A stretch of DNA of 64,000 bases from Arachnia propionica (GTDB taxonomy: Bacteria > Actinomycetota > Actinomycetes > Propionibacteriales > Propionibacteriaceae). This document shows positions 25,500 to 33,074 of the stretch, one piece after another; position 1 is the first letter of the stretch; every line of letters starts with the position of its first letter. Made by a program: the position numbers and the translations under genes. The notes beneath the pieces are model-generated. The model saw only the letters and a list, made by a program, of their open reading frames with translations. It was not told where the DNA came from and did no database searches. The DNA is taken from positions 248,001 through 312,000 of the forward strand of contig NZ_RQZG01000001.1 in NCBI RefSeq assembly GCF_003859805.1, written 5' to 3'.

Positions 25500-26720
25500 T
25501 CACTGCAACGCCGAGCGGTCCTGCCACTGTTCCCAGGTGTACATCCAGACCCCGATGCCCTCGGCAGGATCCATCTCCCGGTCCGATCCGGTGAACTCGA
25601 CGACGTCGCCGACGTTGCTGCGCCCGTACAACCACCCGGCATTGTCGGTGCTGAGCCCGACACAGCCGTGGCTGACGTTCTCCCGACCCTGGCTGCCGAC
25701 CGACCACGGCGCTGCATGGATGAACTCCCCGGTCCACGTGACCCGCATCGCGTACTTCACGTTGAGGTTGTAGGCCTCCCGACTTCCGGCCGGGATGTTG
25801 ATGGTCTCGGAGTTCATCTGCCTCGAGTCGTTCTTCTCCAGGATGATCTTGGTGCCGGAGCGGGTGGTGAAGCCTTCCTTGCCCGTGGTGGAGGGCAGGG
25901 TGTTGACCACCTCGCCGTTCTCGACGACGGTCGTGGTGTGGTCGGCGATGTCGACCTTGATGATCCGCGCCACGTCGGAGACGGAGAAGTCGGCGTCGAG
26001 CGTCTTGCGCAGCCACGTGGAGTCGGTGGCCTGGACCCCGTCCCACGAGAAGTGCAGCTTCACCTTCGTGCCGGGTTGCCAGTACTCCTTGGGGCGCCAC
26101 AGCAGTTCGGTGTCACTGAGCCAGCCCCACGACCCCTCCTGCGCGGGTTCGGTGGTGACAAAGGCGTGCTTCTCGATCTCGGCCCGGTAGGCCTCGCCGA
26201 CCGGATGGTCGAACTTGACGTAGGCGGGCATCCCGACCCCAACCCCGTCGAACAGGTAGAGCACCTTGAAGCTGGCTTCCGGGCCGGGATTGACGGTCCG
26301 GATGGTGGCCTCCCGGGTCTGACCGTCGTCCAGGGTGACGGTCAGGGTGTACTCGGCGTTGAACTGGAGCGGTTCGTTGGGCGTCCAGCGATTCTCCGTG
26401 TACGCGCCGGGGACCTCCCCGGCGGCTCCCTTCAACGTCGCGGCCACCACGGTGGCGTTCTCGACGGTGAACTCCACGGGGTCGGCCGGGATGGCGGCCT
26501 CCTGTGACGTGGAGACCACGAGGGGTCCCGCCGTCGGGGTGGGGCTCGGCTCCGGGGAGGCAGTGGGCGACGGGGTGGCCGAGGCCGTGGCGCTGGGGGT
26601 CGCGCTCACACTCTCCGAGGCGATCGGTGGCGCCGACTCCGGCGTGGTCCGGGCACACGAGGAGGCCCCGATGAGAACCAGTGCTGTGAGCATGGCAGCG
26701 ACGCAGGAACGCAGGGTCAT
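25500..26720 (-). CDS. L,D-transpeptidase, probable lipoprotein
   Basis: 406 residues from the ATG at 26720. N-terminal signal 'MTLRSCVAAMLTALVLIGAS' followed by SC at 21-22, a plausible lipobox cysteine; then a Ser/Pro/Thr-rich linker (residues about 30-65), two immunoglobulin-like domains as in mycobacterial LdtMt2, and the YkuD catalytic domain with 'FIHAAPWSVGSQGRENVSHG' leading to the catalytic HGCVGLS cysteine. It makes 3-3 cross-links in peptidoglycan outside the membrane. TACTGT lies 7 nt before the ATG (leaderless). Lnt downstream could complete its acylation. Confidence 0.92.
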   Translation of the reverse strand: MTLRSCVAAMLTALVLIGASSCARTTPESAPPIASESVSATPSATASATPSPTASPEPSPTPTAGPLVVSTSQEAAIPADPVEFTVENATVVAATLKGAAGEVPGAYTENRWTPNEPLQFNAEYTLTVTLDDGQTREATIRTVNPGPEASFKVLYLFDGVGVGMPAYVKFDHPVGEAYRAEIEKHAFVTTEPAQEGSWGWLSDTELLWRPKEYWQPGTKVKLHFSWDGVQATDSTWLRKTLDADFSVSDVARIIKVDIADHTTTVVENGEVVNTLPSTTGKEGFTTRSGTKIILEKNDSRQMNSETINIPAGSREAYNLNVKYAMRVTWTGEFIHAAPWSVGSQGRENVSHGCVGLSTDNAGWLYGRSNVGDVVEFTGSDREMDPAEGIGVWMYTWEQWQDRSALQ

Positions 26721-26727
26721 GGCACAT

Positions 26728-26733
26728 ACAGTA
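26728..26733 (-). promoter_or_regulatory. -10 box TACTGT, leaderless L,D-transpeptidase
   Basis: Minus-strand TACTGT, 7 nt from the ATG at 26720, with no ribosome-binding site between. Confidence 0.5.
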
Positions 26734-26830
26734 GGCCGACGAGGGGTCCGCCACGAGTCCCGGACCACGCGATTGGCGTCCGAGCCCCAAGTGACGCTAA
26801 GCTGCAACGGTTGCCAACTGAGGTTGGCCT

Positions 26831-26904
<74 letters not shown>

Positions 26905-26911
26905 CCGAGAG

Positions 26912-26945
26912 AGGTCCCGGAAACCCGTGGGTTTCCGGGACCTTC
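26912..26945 (+). terminator. Strong hairpin after tRNA-Pro
   Basis: AGGTCCCGGAAACC pairs with GGTTTCCGGGACCT around a 4-nt loop, followed by a short T-rich run (TTCT). It starts 7 nt after the tRNA and most likely terminates its transcript. Confidence 0.8.
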
Positions 26946-26998
26946 TGGTTGAGGCGTGGGTCACGTCTTCTCTTTCGCTGGCCTCGACACGGAGACTT

Positions 26999-27052
26999 GT
27001 TCAGGCAAGCGGTCAGAGTGGCTCTGAACAGGTGCTTCGACGTTGCCTGAAC
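26999..27052. repeat. Inverted repeat GTTCAGGCAA / TTGCCTGAAC
   Basis: Perfect 10-bp arms (26999-27008 and 27043-27052) separated by 34 nt. Inside lies a smaller hairpin TCAGAG-TGG-CTCTGA (27013-27027). Function unknown. Confidence 0.7.
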
Positions 27053-27121
27053 GGGCCTTCCGGACTAGGGTACGCCGAACGGATGCGAGCGAAACCGAGA
27101 CAGGGCAGGTGAAATCAACAC

Positions 27122-27198
27122 GGTCACGAATCGCCGCCCTACTTTCATGGCAGCGTTGACATCGCGATCTCACCGAAGCAAAGCGGCGATTCGTGACC
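27122..27198. repeat. 16-bp perfect inverted repeat with 45-nt loop
   Basis: GGTCACGAATCGCCGC at 27122-27137 and its exact reverse complement at 27183-27198. A third, imperfect copy of the left arm with its preceding sequence recurs at about 27337-27372 (AGGCAGGCGAAACCACGACG, then GGTCACGAAGTGCCGC, compared with GGCAGGTGAAATCAACAC at 27105-27122), giving a roughly 34-bp diverged direct repeat. Confidence 0.75.
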
Positions 27199-27244
27199 AC
27201 CCCATCCTCCAGCCACCTTCTCCCGGCCCCTCCCGTCGGCCTCC

Positions 27245-27360
27245 TCGCGACGCTGATTCGCCTGCCTTGGATCGGAAACGCCTGCCTTCCGCCGTCAAGG
27301 CAGGCGAGCCGGGCCCAACACAGGCGAATCCGGGACGAGGCAGGCGAAACCACGACGGTC
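27245..27360. repeat. Phased 20-bp repeats with the core CAGGCGA
   Basis: CAGGCGA occurs at 27301, 27321 and 27341, exactly 20 bp apart. The reverse-complement core (T/A)CGCCTG occurs at 27258 and 27278, also 20 bp apart. The two sets face each other across a short centre, so CGCCTGCCTT (27279-27288) pairs with AAGGCAGGCG (27297-27306) and GATTCGCCTG (27255-27264) pairs with CAGGCGAATC (27321-27330). The rest of each unit is diverged. Confidence 0.7.
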
Positions 27361-27545
27361 ACGAAGTGCCGCGAACTCGTGGACCACCGCTACCTCAGCC
27401 GGGAAAACGGCGTCTACTGGGTGAACGCAGATCACATGCTGGAGAGATGCGCCAACGAGCGCCAGGAGGTCCCCCTCCTGGAGAACCAGCTCCGCATGCC
27501 CCGTCGCCCGGATCCCCTGAAGGAATGCGGCTCATTCCGGATGGT

Positions 27546-27908
27546 TCAGGACTCGGCGTGCTGCGACCTCGTGACCGCGTGATTGTGGGCCAGGGCAGCT
27601 TGGATCCAGAAGACCAGCCCCTCGTCGAGAACGCATTCCGGGTCCACGGCGATCCAACCAGGTCCCATGACGCGACCCCTCCCCATTTCCGCGGGGGCGG
27701 CCCCCGGCTCCGCGAGATACAGGTCATGGTCATCTGCCGCCACCCGCACCAGCAGACTGCCATTCCTGCGGACACTGACAATGATCTTGCCCCCCACCAT
27801 GATGCAGCGGCCCCCGAACATCGGAACCTCCCGCACCTGCGTCTCTTCCTCCAGCAACGCATGGACACGTTCCACGAGTGTCGCCTGGGCCGCTGTCCCC
27901 TCCGCCAC
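27546..27908 (-). CDS. TfoX/Sxy N-terminal domain protein
   Basis: 120 residues resembling the TfoX N-terminal domain: 'EETQVREVPMFGGRCIMVGG' (the 'kkMFGG.gif..g' signature), then 'KIIVSVRRNGSLLVRV' and 'GPGWIAVDPECVLD'. Stand-alone domains of this type are common in actinobacteria and are not linked to competence; the function is unknown. Last gene of a four-gene unit with an ArsR regulator, 3 nt after the SnoaL-like gene. Confidence 0.8.
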   Translation of the reverse strand: MAEGTAAQATLVERVHALLEEETQVREVPMFGGRCIMVGGKIIVSVRRNGSLLVRVAADDHDLYLAEPGAAPAEMGRGRVMGPGWIAVDPECVLDEGLVFWIQAALAHNHAVTRSQHAES

Positions 27909-27911
27909 GGA

Positions 27912-28262
27912 TCAGCCCTGCCCGGCGGGCCCGTAGGACAACCGGTCGAAGATCAGGACGTTCTCGACGATCCTGCCGTCACGCACGGTGAAGCATTCGG
28001 CAGCAGGGGCATCCCGGCTCGCCTCGGTGCGGGGGTGGTAGAACAGGGCGACGCGATCCCCTGCGGCGAACTCCGCGATCTCGCCGATCTCGATCACCCT
28101 GGGCGCGAATGCCGCGATGTACTCCCGGTAGGCGGTCTTGCCCTCGATGTCGCCTCCCGGGGCGCGGCACGAGATGTCATCGGCGACGTGGGTCATCGCG
28201 GCGTCGATGTCCCCCGACGTCCATGCGTGGTGGTAACTCTTCACGATGTCAAGGGCGGTCAT
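27912..28262 (-). CDS. SnoaL-like / NTF2-fold protein
   Basis: 116 residues: 'MTALDIVKSYHHAWTSGDID' then 'AAMTHVADDISCRAPGG', 'GKTAYREYIAAFAPRV' and 'CFTVRDGRIVENVLIFD' are the usual layout of the SnoaL-like polyketide-cyclase/NTF2 fold, small cone-shaped domains that bind hydrophobic ligands or act as isomerases. The ligand is unknown. Start overlaps the SRPBCC stop (ATGA). Confidence 0.82.
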   Translation of the reverse strand: MTALDIVKSYHHAWTSGDIDAAMTHVADDISCRAPGGDIEGKTAYREYIAAFAPRVIEIGEIAEFAAGDRVALFYHPRTEASRDAPAAECFTVRDGRIVENVLIFDRLSYGPAGQG

Positions 28263-28741
28263 GGTCGGCTCTCCTCTCTGTTCGGGGTCCGTGGTGGGGC
28301 AGCTGGTTTCTCGCCGAGAGGCTGCCAGTCATCCGCCCCGGGGGTGCCCCCTTCAGCAGCGATCTCGAGGCGTGGAAGGAAGTGTCCCCACCCGTGTGCA
28401 TGTCCGGGCACCTCAGTGTCCGGCAGGTCGAAGTGGTGGAGATCGACTCGGGTTCCCGTCCCGACGGGGGTCAGCAGGAACTCAACCCGGGAGGCTCCAG
28501 CGGGCAGGTGGTCGTTGCCGGCGAATCCCCATGAGACGACGACGCGTCGGGGAGTCTCGACAACCAGGAACTCGCCCCGGACTGGGTAGCCCGCGACATC
28601 GACGCTGAAGCCTCCCCCGGGCCTGGGGTCAAGATCGGCGTACTGTCCGAGCCACGCGGTCAGTCCCTCGTTCGTGGTGAGGTACTCGAACACCGTCTCG
28701 GGGGTCGCCGCGATCTCGATGGAGTCCCGGAACTCAGCCAC
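28259..28741 (-). CDS. SRPBCC / AHSA1-type ligand-binding protein
   Basis: 160 residues from a GTG at 28741. START-like fold: 'FRDSIEIAATPETVFEYLTT' and 'GLTAWLGQYADLDPRPGGGF' followed by 'PRRVVVSWGF', 'VEFLLTPVGTGTRVDLHHFD' match the AHSA1/SRPBCC pattern. The C-terminal Pro/Arg-rich tail is probably disordered. ArsR-SRPBCC pairs are a common actinobacterial unit in which the regulator controls its neighbour; the ligand is not known. Overlaps the arsR-type gene by 8 nt. Confidence 0.85.
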   Translation of the reverse strand: MAEFRDSIEIAATPETVFEYLTTNEGLTAWLGQYADLDPRPGGGFSVDVAGYPVRGEFLVVETPRRVVVSWGFAGNDHLPAGASRVEFLLTPVGTGTRVDLHHFDLPDTEVPGHAHGWGHFLPRLEIAAEGGTPGADDWQPLGEKPAAPPRTPNREESRP

Positions 28742-29060
28742 GTTCGACCTCCTCCCGTGCCTCGATGACGGACTTGAGTGTGGCCAACCGGTCCGGCCAG
28801 AAATCAGCCAGATAGGAACGCACGGCAGCCATACCGTCGGTGTTGAGCGCGTACAGCCGACGCGTGTGGTCCGCGGTGACGCTGGCCAGGCCTGCCCTGT
28901 GGAGGGTGCGCAGATGATGGGACGTGGTCTGTTGGGACAGGCCGACGGCCTCCGCGACGGCTCCCACCGGTTGTGGGCCCCCACGGATCACACTGAGGAT
29001 GGCCCGGCGGTTGCCATCCGCCAGAGCACGGAAGGCCAGATCCATCTCCACTGCGGCCAT
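28734..29060 (-). CDS. ArsR-family winged-helix repressor
   Basis: 108 residues: 'LAFRALADGNRRAILSVIRG' opening and the recognition region 'VGAVAEAVGLSQQTTSHHLR' with 'LHRAGLASVTADHTRRLYAL' in the wing. There are no cysteines, so it is not a thiol-metal sensor; it belongs to the group paired with SRPBCC proteins. It has a good ribosome-binding site (AGGAGGTGG). It probably represses its own operon through the palindrome upstream. Confidence 0.9.
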   Translation of the reverse strand: MAAVEMDLAFRALADGNRRAILSVIRGGPQPVGAVAEAVGLSQQTTSHHLRTLHRAGLASVTADHTRRLYALNTDGMAAVRSYLADFWPDRLATLKSVIEAREEVERG

Positions 29061-29092
29061 GCGCCACCTCCTGTCCGGTGCCTCACGTTAAC

Positions 29093-29108
29093 ACAAACAC
29101 TTATTTGT
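29093..29108. promoter_or_regulatory. Palindrome in the arsR-type promoter
   Basis: ACAAACACTTATTTGT is an imperfect palindrome (ACAAA...TTTGT arms). On the minus strand it fills the space between a possible -35 TTGAGT (29114-29109) and a weak -10 TTAACG (29091-29086), a classic repressor position. Confidence 0.55.
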
Positions 29109-29157
29109 ACTCAAGGCTGTTTGAAGAGCGAATGGCTCCGGTTCAGGCTGGCCCGGG

Positions 29158-29985
29158 CTAGAGGGTCACGGTTGCGCGGAGGTACTCCTGCCACCCCTCC
29201 CGGTCGGCGAGGGGCCGGGTGATACCGAGGGACTTCTGAACCGCCCTCAACGCGGTGCGGGTCTGGTCGTCCCACTGCCCCGTGATCTCGACCTGTGCTC
29301 CGTGGACATGCTGGAGGCTGGCCTGGACCAGTTGGACCTGCACCCGGGAATCCGAGGTGAACACCGTCGGTTCGTAGCCGTTCACGGAGTTGTCGACGTG
29401 GATGTGGTTGTCGTGGGCGCCGTCGTAGAGATAGGTCAGGGTGTGGGCGAAGCGGGCGTGCAGCGAGGCGGCCAGTCGCCAGTAGTTCCGCAGCTGATCC
29501 GCGGAACCGGGGCTCCACACGTCGTGGCGGCACGACACCTCTCCGTTGTCGTGAATGATCCGCCCGATGTCGAAGGCACGTCCGAGCTGATGGTAGGAAC
29601 GGCACTTGTCGGTGAAGGCGCCGTAACTCCAGACCTCCCTCACCCCGCCGAATCCGCTCGCCTCGGCCCAGCCCTCGGCCCAGGCGTCCAGCCACTCGAC
29701 GAACCGGGGTTCTGCCTGCATCGACACCAGGACGCCCTCGCTCTCATAGCCGAGGGCGGCGCCGCCCACCGTGGCGAACCTGTCGAGCGGCCCAGGCGTC
29801 CGGCACCCCTGGTCATCCGCTGGGGCAGGGGCGGCGGCGCCCGTGTCGGCGTTCCACCGGGAGGTGATGATCCGCTGCGCCAGCACGACCCCTCCCCCAA
29901 CGACCGCCACCGCCCCGGCTCCGACCACGAGTCGCCGCCGGACATACACGCCTCTGTCGGCGTTTCGGTTGAAGGACTCCCCCAT
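29158..29985 (-). CDS. M15/extensin-like wall protein with peptidoglycan-binding domain
   Basis: 275 residues from the ATG at 29985. N-terminus: 'RRRLVVGAGAVAVVGGGVVL' forms a signal or anchor helix with a twin-Arg-like start. The middle carries the DD-peptidase M15/extensin-like zinc signature S-x-H-x-x-G-x-A-x-D (S130, H132, G135, A137, D139) and HIH (194-196). The C-terminal region ('VQLVQASLQHVHG', 'ITGQWDDQTRTALRAVQKSL') looks like a PG_binding_1 repeat. It probably acts outside the membrane on peptidoglycan, as a carboxypeptidase or an inactive binder. TAGCAT lies 8 nt before the ATG. A longer upstream frame overlaps the rhodanese start and is unlikely. Confidence 0.8.
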   Translation of the reverse strand: MGESFNRNADRGVYVRRRLVVGAGAVAVVGGGVVLAQRIITSRWNADTGAAAPAPADDQGCRTPGPLDRFATVGGAALGYESEGVLVSMQAEPRFVEWLDAWAEGWAEASGFGGVREVWSYGAFTDKCRSYHQLGRAFDIGRIIHDNGEVSCRHDVWSPGSADQLRNYWRLAASLHARFAHTLTYLYDGAHDNHIHVDNSVNGYEPTVFTSDSRVQVQLVQASLQHVHGAQVEITGQWDDQTRTALRAVQKSLGITRPLADREGWQEYLRATVTL

Positions 29986-30031
29986 GGCGAGCGATGCTAA
30001 GGCGCTGACGGGGGTGTGACAAGGTGGACAC

Positions 30032-30865
30032 ATGACAGTTGCCCTCATTGATGTCCCAGAGTTGCACGCCCTCCTCGCCACGGGTGGGACCACGGTCCTC
30101 GACATCCGATACTCCGGTCCCGGAAGCGCTGGAGGGCGCGAGGCGTATGTGGCGGGTCACATCCCCGGGGCCGTCTTCGTGGACATGGACGACGAACTGG
30201 CCTCCCCAGCGGTCGGACCGGGCGGACGTCACCCGCTGCCGGATGCCCAGGACTTCCAGGAGGCGATGCGACGGGCCGGAGTGAGCAATGACCGGCCGGT
30301 GGTGATCTACGACGACTGGTTCTCCATCGCGGCCGCCCGGGCCTGGTGGCTGCTGCGACTCCACGGACACCGAGACGTCCGGGTGCTCGACGGGGGCTGG
30401 CGGGCATGGCGGGAGTCCTCGTCCCCGGTCGCCACCGGCGGCGAAGAGGTCTCCCCCTCCGACTTCACGCCCGCTCGCACCGACGTCGAGGCCATCGACG
30501 CCGAGGGCGCGGCCCACCTCGCCGCTGGAGGGGTGCTGCTCGACGCCCGACCCGCCAACCGGTTCCGCGGAGAGGACGAGACCGTCGATCCCGTCGCCGG
30601 GCACATCCCCGGCGCCCGCTCGCTGCCCGCGCTGGAACTCGTCGACGCCTCGGGCCGCCTCCTCGCGCCCGACGTTTTGCGGCACCGGTTCGAAGCGGCC
30701 GGGGCCGTCGCGAATCGGGTCGGGGTCTACTGCGGTTCCGGCATCCAGGCCGCACACGTCGCCCTGGCAGCCACCGTCGCGGGACTCCCCACCCCGGCGG
30801 TCTACGCCGGGTCCTGGAGCGACTGGATCACCGATCCGTCGCGTCCCGTGGCGACGGGTGAGTGA
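30032..30865 (+). CDS. Sulfurtransferase with two rhodanese domains
   Basis: 277 residues, thiosulfate/3-mercaptopyruvate sulfurtransferase family, cytoplasmic. The N-terminal domain is inactive: 'VIYDDWFSIAAARAWWLLR' has Asp in place of Cys. The C-terminal domain has the active-site loop 'VGVYCGSGIQAAH' (CGSGI, closer to the mercaptopyruvate-type loop CGSG). Two 'AGHIPGA' motifs mark the domain starts. A ribosome-binding site AAGGTGG precedes the ATG. It is convergent with der. Confidence 0.92.
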   Translation: MTVALIDVPELHALLATGGTTVLDIRYSGPGSAGGREAYVAGHIPGAVFVDMDDELASPAVGPGGRHPLPDAQDFQEAMRRAGVSNDRPVVIYDDWFSIAAARAWWLLRLHGHRDVRVLDGGWRAWRESSSPVATGGEEVSPSDFTPARTDVEAIDAEGAAHLAAGGVLLDARPANRFRGEDETVDPVAGHIPGARSLPALELVDASGRLLAPDVLRHRFEAAGAVANRVGVYCGSGIQAAHVALAATVAGLPTPAVYAGSWSDWITDPSRPVATGE

Positions 30866-30870
30866 CGAGC

Positions 30871-32208
30871 TCAGGAACGGTTCCTGTGCTTCTCCCGGGC
30901 GCGGATCTCGATGTGGACCGGGGAACCGACGAAGCCGAACTCCTCGCGCAGTCGTCGTTCGATGAAACGCACGTAGGTGGGGTCCAGCTGACCACTGGTG
31001 AACAGGGCGAAGGTGGGCGGACAGCTGTGGGCCTGGGTCCCGAACAGGATGCGGGGTTGTTTCCCGCCACGCACCGGGTGCGGGTGTGCAGCGGCCAGGC
31101 GCCCCAGGAAGGCGTTGAGCCTGCCCGTGGGGATGCGGGTCTCCCAGCCCTCGGCAGCAGTCTCGACGGCCCGGCTCAGCTTGTCGACGTTGCGGCCCGT
31201 CAGGGCGGAGATGTTGACGGTCGGTGCCCAGGTGAAGGCCACGAGGTCCCGTTCGATCTCGCGTTCCAGGTAGCGGCGTCGCTCCTCATCGGTCAGGTCC
31301 CACTTGTTGAATGCGATCACCAGTGCCCTGCCGGTGTCCTCCACGTTGCTCAGGATCCTGAGGTCCTGGTCGGTCACCGGCTGCGAGGCGTCGATGACCA
31401 CGACGCAGACCTCGGCCCGCTCGATCGCGGTCTGGGTGCGCAGACTGGCGTAGAACTCATGTCCGGAGGCCTCCTTGACCCGCTTGCGGATGCCCGCGGT
31501 GTCGATGAGGCGGTACACCCGGCCCCCGACCTCGACGATCTCGTCCACCGGGTCGACGGTGGTGCCGGAGACGTCGGAGACCACCACGCGTCGCTGGTTC
31601 GCCACCTTGTTGAGCAGTGAGGACTTGCCGACGTTCGGTTTGCCGACGATGGCCACCCGACGGGGTCCGCCGATCTCCTCGAACCGTTCCTCCGGGGCCT
31701 GGGGCAGCACCTCCAGGATCGCGTCCAGGAGGTCACCCGAGCCGCGGCCGTGCACCGCCGAGACCGGGTGGGGCTCCCCCAGCCCGAGGTTCCACATCGT
31801 CGCCGCCATGGCCTCGTGGCGTTGGTCGTCCACCTTGTTCGCGGCCAGGATCACCGGTTTCCTCGAGCGACGCAGCACCTTGACCACGGCCTCGTCCTCG
31901 TCGAGGGTGCCGACGGTGGCATCGACGACGAACAGCACCGCATCCGCCATGGAGATGGCGAGCTCGGCCTGCTCGGCGATCTGCTGGGCCATCCCCTTCG
32001 CGTCCGAGACCCACCCTCCGGTGTCCACCAGGACGAACTCCCGGCCGTTCCAGTTGGCATCGTAGGAGACCCGGTCGCGGGTGACCCCGGGCACGTCCTG
32101 CACCACGGCCTCACGGCGCCCCAGGATCCGGTTGACCAGCGTGGACTTGCCGACGTTCGGCCGCCCCACCACCGCCACCACCGGCTTGATCGTGGTCTCC
32201 TCGCTCAT
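30871..32208 (-). CDS. der: Ribosome biogenesis GTPase Der (EngA)
   Basis: 445 residues, two tandem GTPase domains and a KH-like C-terminal domain; needed for 50S subunit assembly. First G domain: '[16 protein letters not shown]', 'DTGG', 'NKVD'. Second: '[17 protein letters not shown]', 'DTAGIR', 'NKWD'. The KH part includes '[20 protein letters not shown]'. The ATG at 32208 has the ribosome-binding site AAGGAGGG. In related genomes cmk lies directly upstream; here several genes lie between them. Confidence 0.96.
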   Translation of the reverse strand: MSEETTIKPVVAVVGRPNVGKSTLVNRILGRREAVVQDVPGVTRDRVSYDANWNGREFVLVDTGGWVSDAKGMAQQIAEQAELAISMADAVLFVVDATVGTLDEDEAVVKVLRRSRKPVILAANKVDDQRHEAMAATMWNLGLGEPHPVSAVHGRGSGDLLDAILEVLPQAPEERFEEIGGPRRVAIVGKPNVGKSSLLNKVANQRRVVVSDVSGTTVDPVDEIVEVGGRVYRLIDTAGIRKRVKEASGHEFYASLRTQTAIERAEVCVVVIDASQPVTDQDLRILSNVEDTGRALVIAFNKWDLTDEERRRYLEREIERDLVAFTWAPTVNISALTGRNVDKLSRAVETAAEGWETRIPTGRLNAFLGRLAAAHPHPVRGGKQPRILFGTQAHSCPPTFALFTSGQLDPTYVRFIERRLREEFGFVGSPVHIEIRAREKHRNRS

Positions 32209-32283
32209 CACGCCCTCCTTGCAATCAGCGCGACATCCTACCGGAGTGCGTCGGATCAGCACGGGGACGACATCACAAGCCTA

Positions 32284-32312
32284 TTGACAAACGATCGATA
32301 TCGATCGAGAAT
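32284..32312 (+). promoter_or_regulatory. Promoter with a perfect palindrome in its spacer
   Basis: TTGACA (32284-32289), 17 bp, GAGAAT (32307-32312), then 6 nt to the ATG. The 16-bp perfect palindrome CGATCGATATCGATCG (32292-32307) fills the spacer, and a further ATCGAT copy lies at 32311-32316. It is probably the operator of the HTH protein encoded in this unit. Confidence 0.7.
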
Positions 32313-32318
32313 CGATAC

Positions 32319-32795
32319 ATGCCCCGCTCCGTCATCATCGCCCTGCGCATCGTCATGGTCCTGGCCGTCCTGGGAGTCATCGCCCTCCAGGGCCTCATCG
32401 TTCCGCTGGCCGCGTCAGAGGTGGTGACCGAGTTCCCCGAGGTCTCCCACCTGCAGTGGCCCTACCTCCTCCTCACGGACCTGGTGCTGGCCTGCTTCCT
32501 CCCCACCGCGCTGTCGGTCTGGATGCTGCTCGACCTCGTCTCCCGGCGGGACACCTTCACCCCACGTGCCCTCGGCTGGGTGGACCTGATCATCGGGTGT
32601 GCCGTCGTCGCGACGGTGCTCGCACTGGCGGGTGCGCTGCACCTCACCTGGCTCGGCATCGGCGGGCCGCCCGTGCTCCTGGTGCTCACGGGGTCCCTGC
32701 TGCTCGGTCCCGGATTCATCCTGCTCATGCTGGTGCTGCGTCATCTCCTGAAGGACGCCACGGCGCTTCGCACCGAACTGGCGGAGGTGATCTGA
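32319..32795 (+). CDS. DUF2975 four-helix membrane protein
   Basis: 158 residues with four membrane helices: 'ALRIVMVLAVLGVIALQGLI', 'YLLLTDLVLACFLPTALSVW', 'LIIGCAVVATVLALAGALHL', 'VLLVLTGSLLLGPGFILLML'. This and the following HTH gene match the widespread DUF2975/YozG-type pair (YoaS-YozG in Bacillus), of unknown function, perhaps a membrane sensor with its regulator. Leaderless ATG. The stop shares its A with the ATG of the next gene (TGATG). Confidence 0.82.
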   Translation: MPRSVIIALRIVMVLAVLGVIALQGLIVPLAASEVVTEFPEVSHLQWPYLLLTDLVLACFLPTALSVWMLLDLVSRRDTFTPRALGWVDLIIGCAVVATVLALAGALHLTWLGIGGPPVLLVLTGSLLLGPGFILLMLVLRHLLKDATALRTELAEVI

Positions 32796-33010
32796 TGGGG
32801 GTCGTCGTCGATCTCGACCTGCTGCTGGCCAGACGCAGACTCAGCGTCGGTGAGTTCGCCTCGGCCATCGGGATCACCCCGGCGAACGTGGCGGTGCTGA
32901 AGAACGGTCGCGCCAAGGCGATCCGGTTCTCCACCCTGGAGGCCATCTGTCGGGTCCTGGAGTGTCAGCCCGGGGATCTGCTCCGGTACGAGGCCGACGA
33001 GCACGCCTGA
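32795..33010 (+). CDS. Small XRE/YozG-type DNA-binding protein
   Basis: 71 residues, essentially one helix-turn-helix of the Cro/C1 type: 'RRLSVGEFASAIGITPANVA', then 'LKNGRAKAIRFSTLEAICRV' and 'LECQPGDLLRYE', the YozG-like signature. Coupled by a 1-nt overlap and the ribosome-binding site GGAGGTGAT to the DUF2975 gene. It probably binds the ATCGAT palindrome in the operon promoter. Confidence 0.88.
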   Translation: MGVVVDLDLLLARRRLSVGEFASAIGITPANVAVLKNGRAKAIRFSTLEAICRVLECQPGDLLRYEADEHA

Positions 33011-33016
33011 TATCCT
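33011..33016 (+). promoter_or_regulatory. Possible -10 box TATCCT upstream of the leader peptide
   Basis: TATCCT follows the HTH stop codon directly and would start a transcript about 10-15 nt before the ribosome-binding site of the leader ORF. No clear -35. Read-through from the DUF2975 promoter is also possible. Confidence 0.35.
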
Positions 33017-33050
33017 TCTCGGGCACGACTTCTTGAAGGAAGGCTGACCG

Positions 33051-33074
33051 TTGAAGCTCCTGGTTCTGCGCTGA
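33051..33074 (+). CDS. Putative 7-residue leader peptide for the ABC-F gene
   Basis: TTG AAG CTC CTG GTT CTG CGC TGA encodes fMet-Lys-Leu-Leu-Val-Leu-Arg, preceded by a strong ribosome-binding site GAAGGAAGG (33035-33043) at 7 nt spacing. Short leader peptides ending in basic/hydrophobic residues precede many macrolide- and lincosamide-inducible genes (erm, msr and other ABC-F genes), where antibiotic-stalled ribosomes switch mRNA folding. Here codons 2-5 form one arm of the helix that covers the ABC-F ribosome-binding site. Confidence 0.6.
   Translation: MKLLVLR

Larger units (their letters stand above)
26946..27545. other. 600-bp repeat-rich stretch without a recognisable gene
   Basis: Between the tRNA terminator and the tfoX-like gene no convincing coding sequence is seen. 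The stretch is filled with inverted and direct repeats (listed separately). An open frame on the plus strand across 27193-27582 includes protein-like text ('LVDHRYLSRENGVYWVNADH') but has no start context or known family, and may be a gene remnant or chance. Confidence 0.6.

Noticed and set aside
23841-26507. An 888-codon plus-strand open frame opposite mnhA and the L,D-transpeptidase
   Set aside because: Low-complexity His/Gly/Asp-rich text with no domain, fully explained as a shadow of two well-supported minus-strand genes.
27245-27360. CRISPR-like array
   Set aside because: The conserved part is only about 7-10 bp, units are directly abutting without spacers of constant length, and the orientation reverses in the middle; no cas genes nearby.
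27193-27582. A 129-codon plus-strand frame in the repeat region
   Set aside because: No ribosome-binding site or TANNNT hexamer at a suitable distance, it spans the 20-bp repeats, and no family is recognisable; a gene remnant cannot be excluded.
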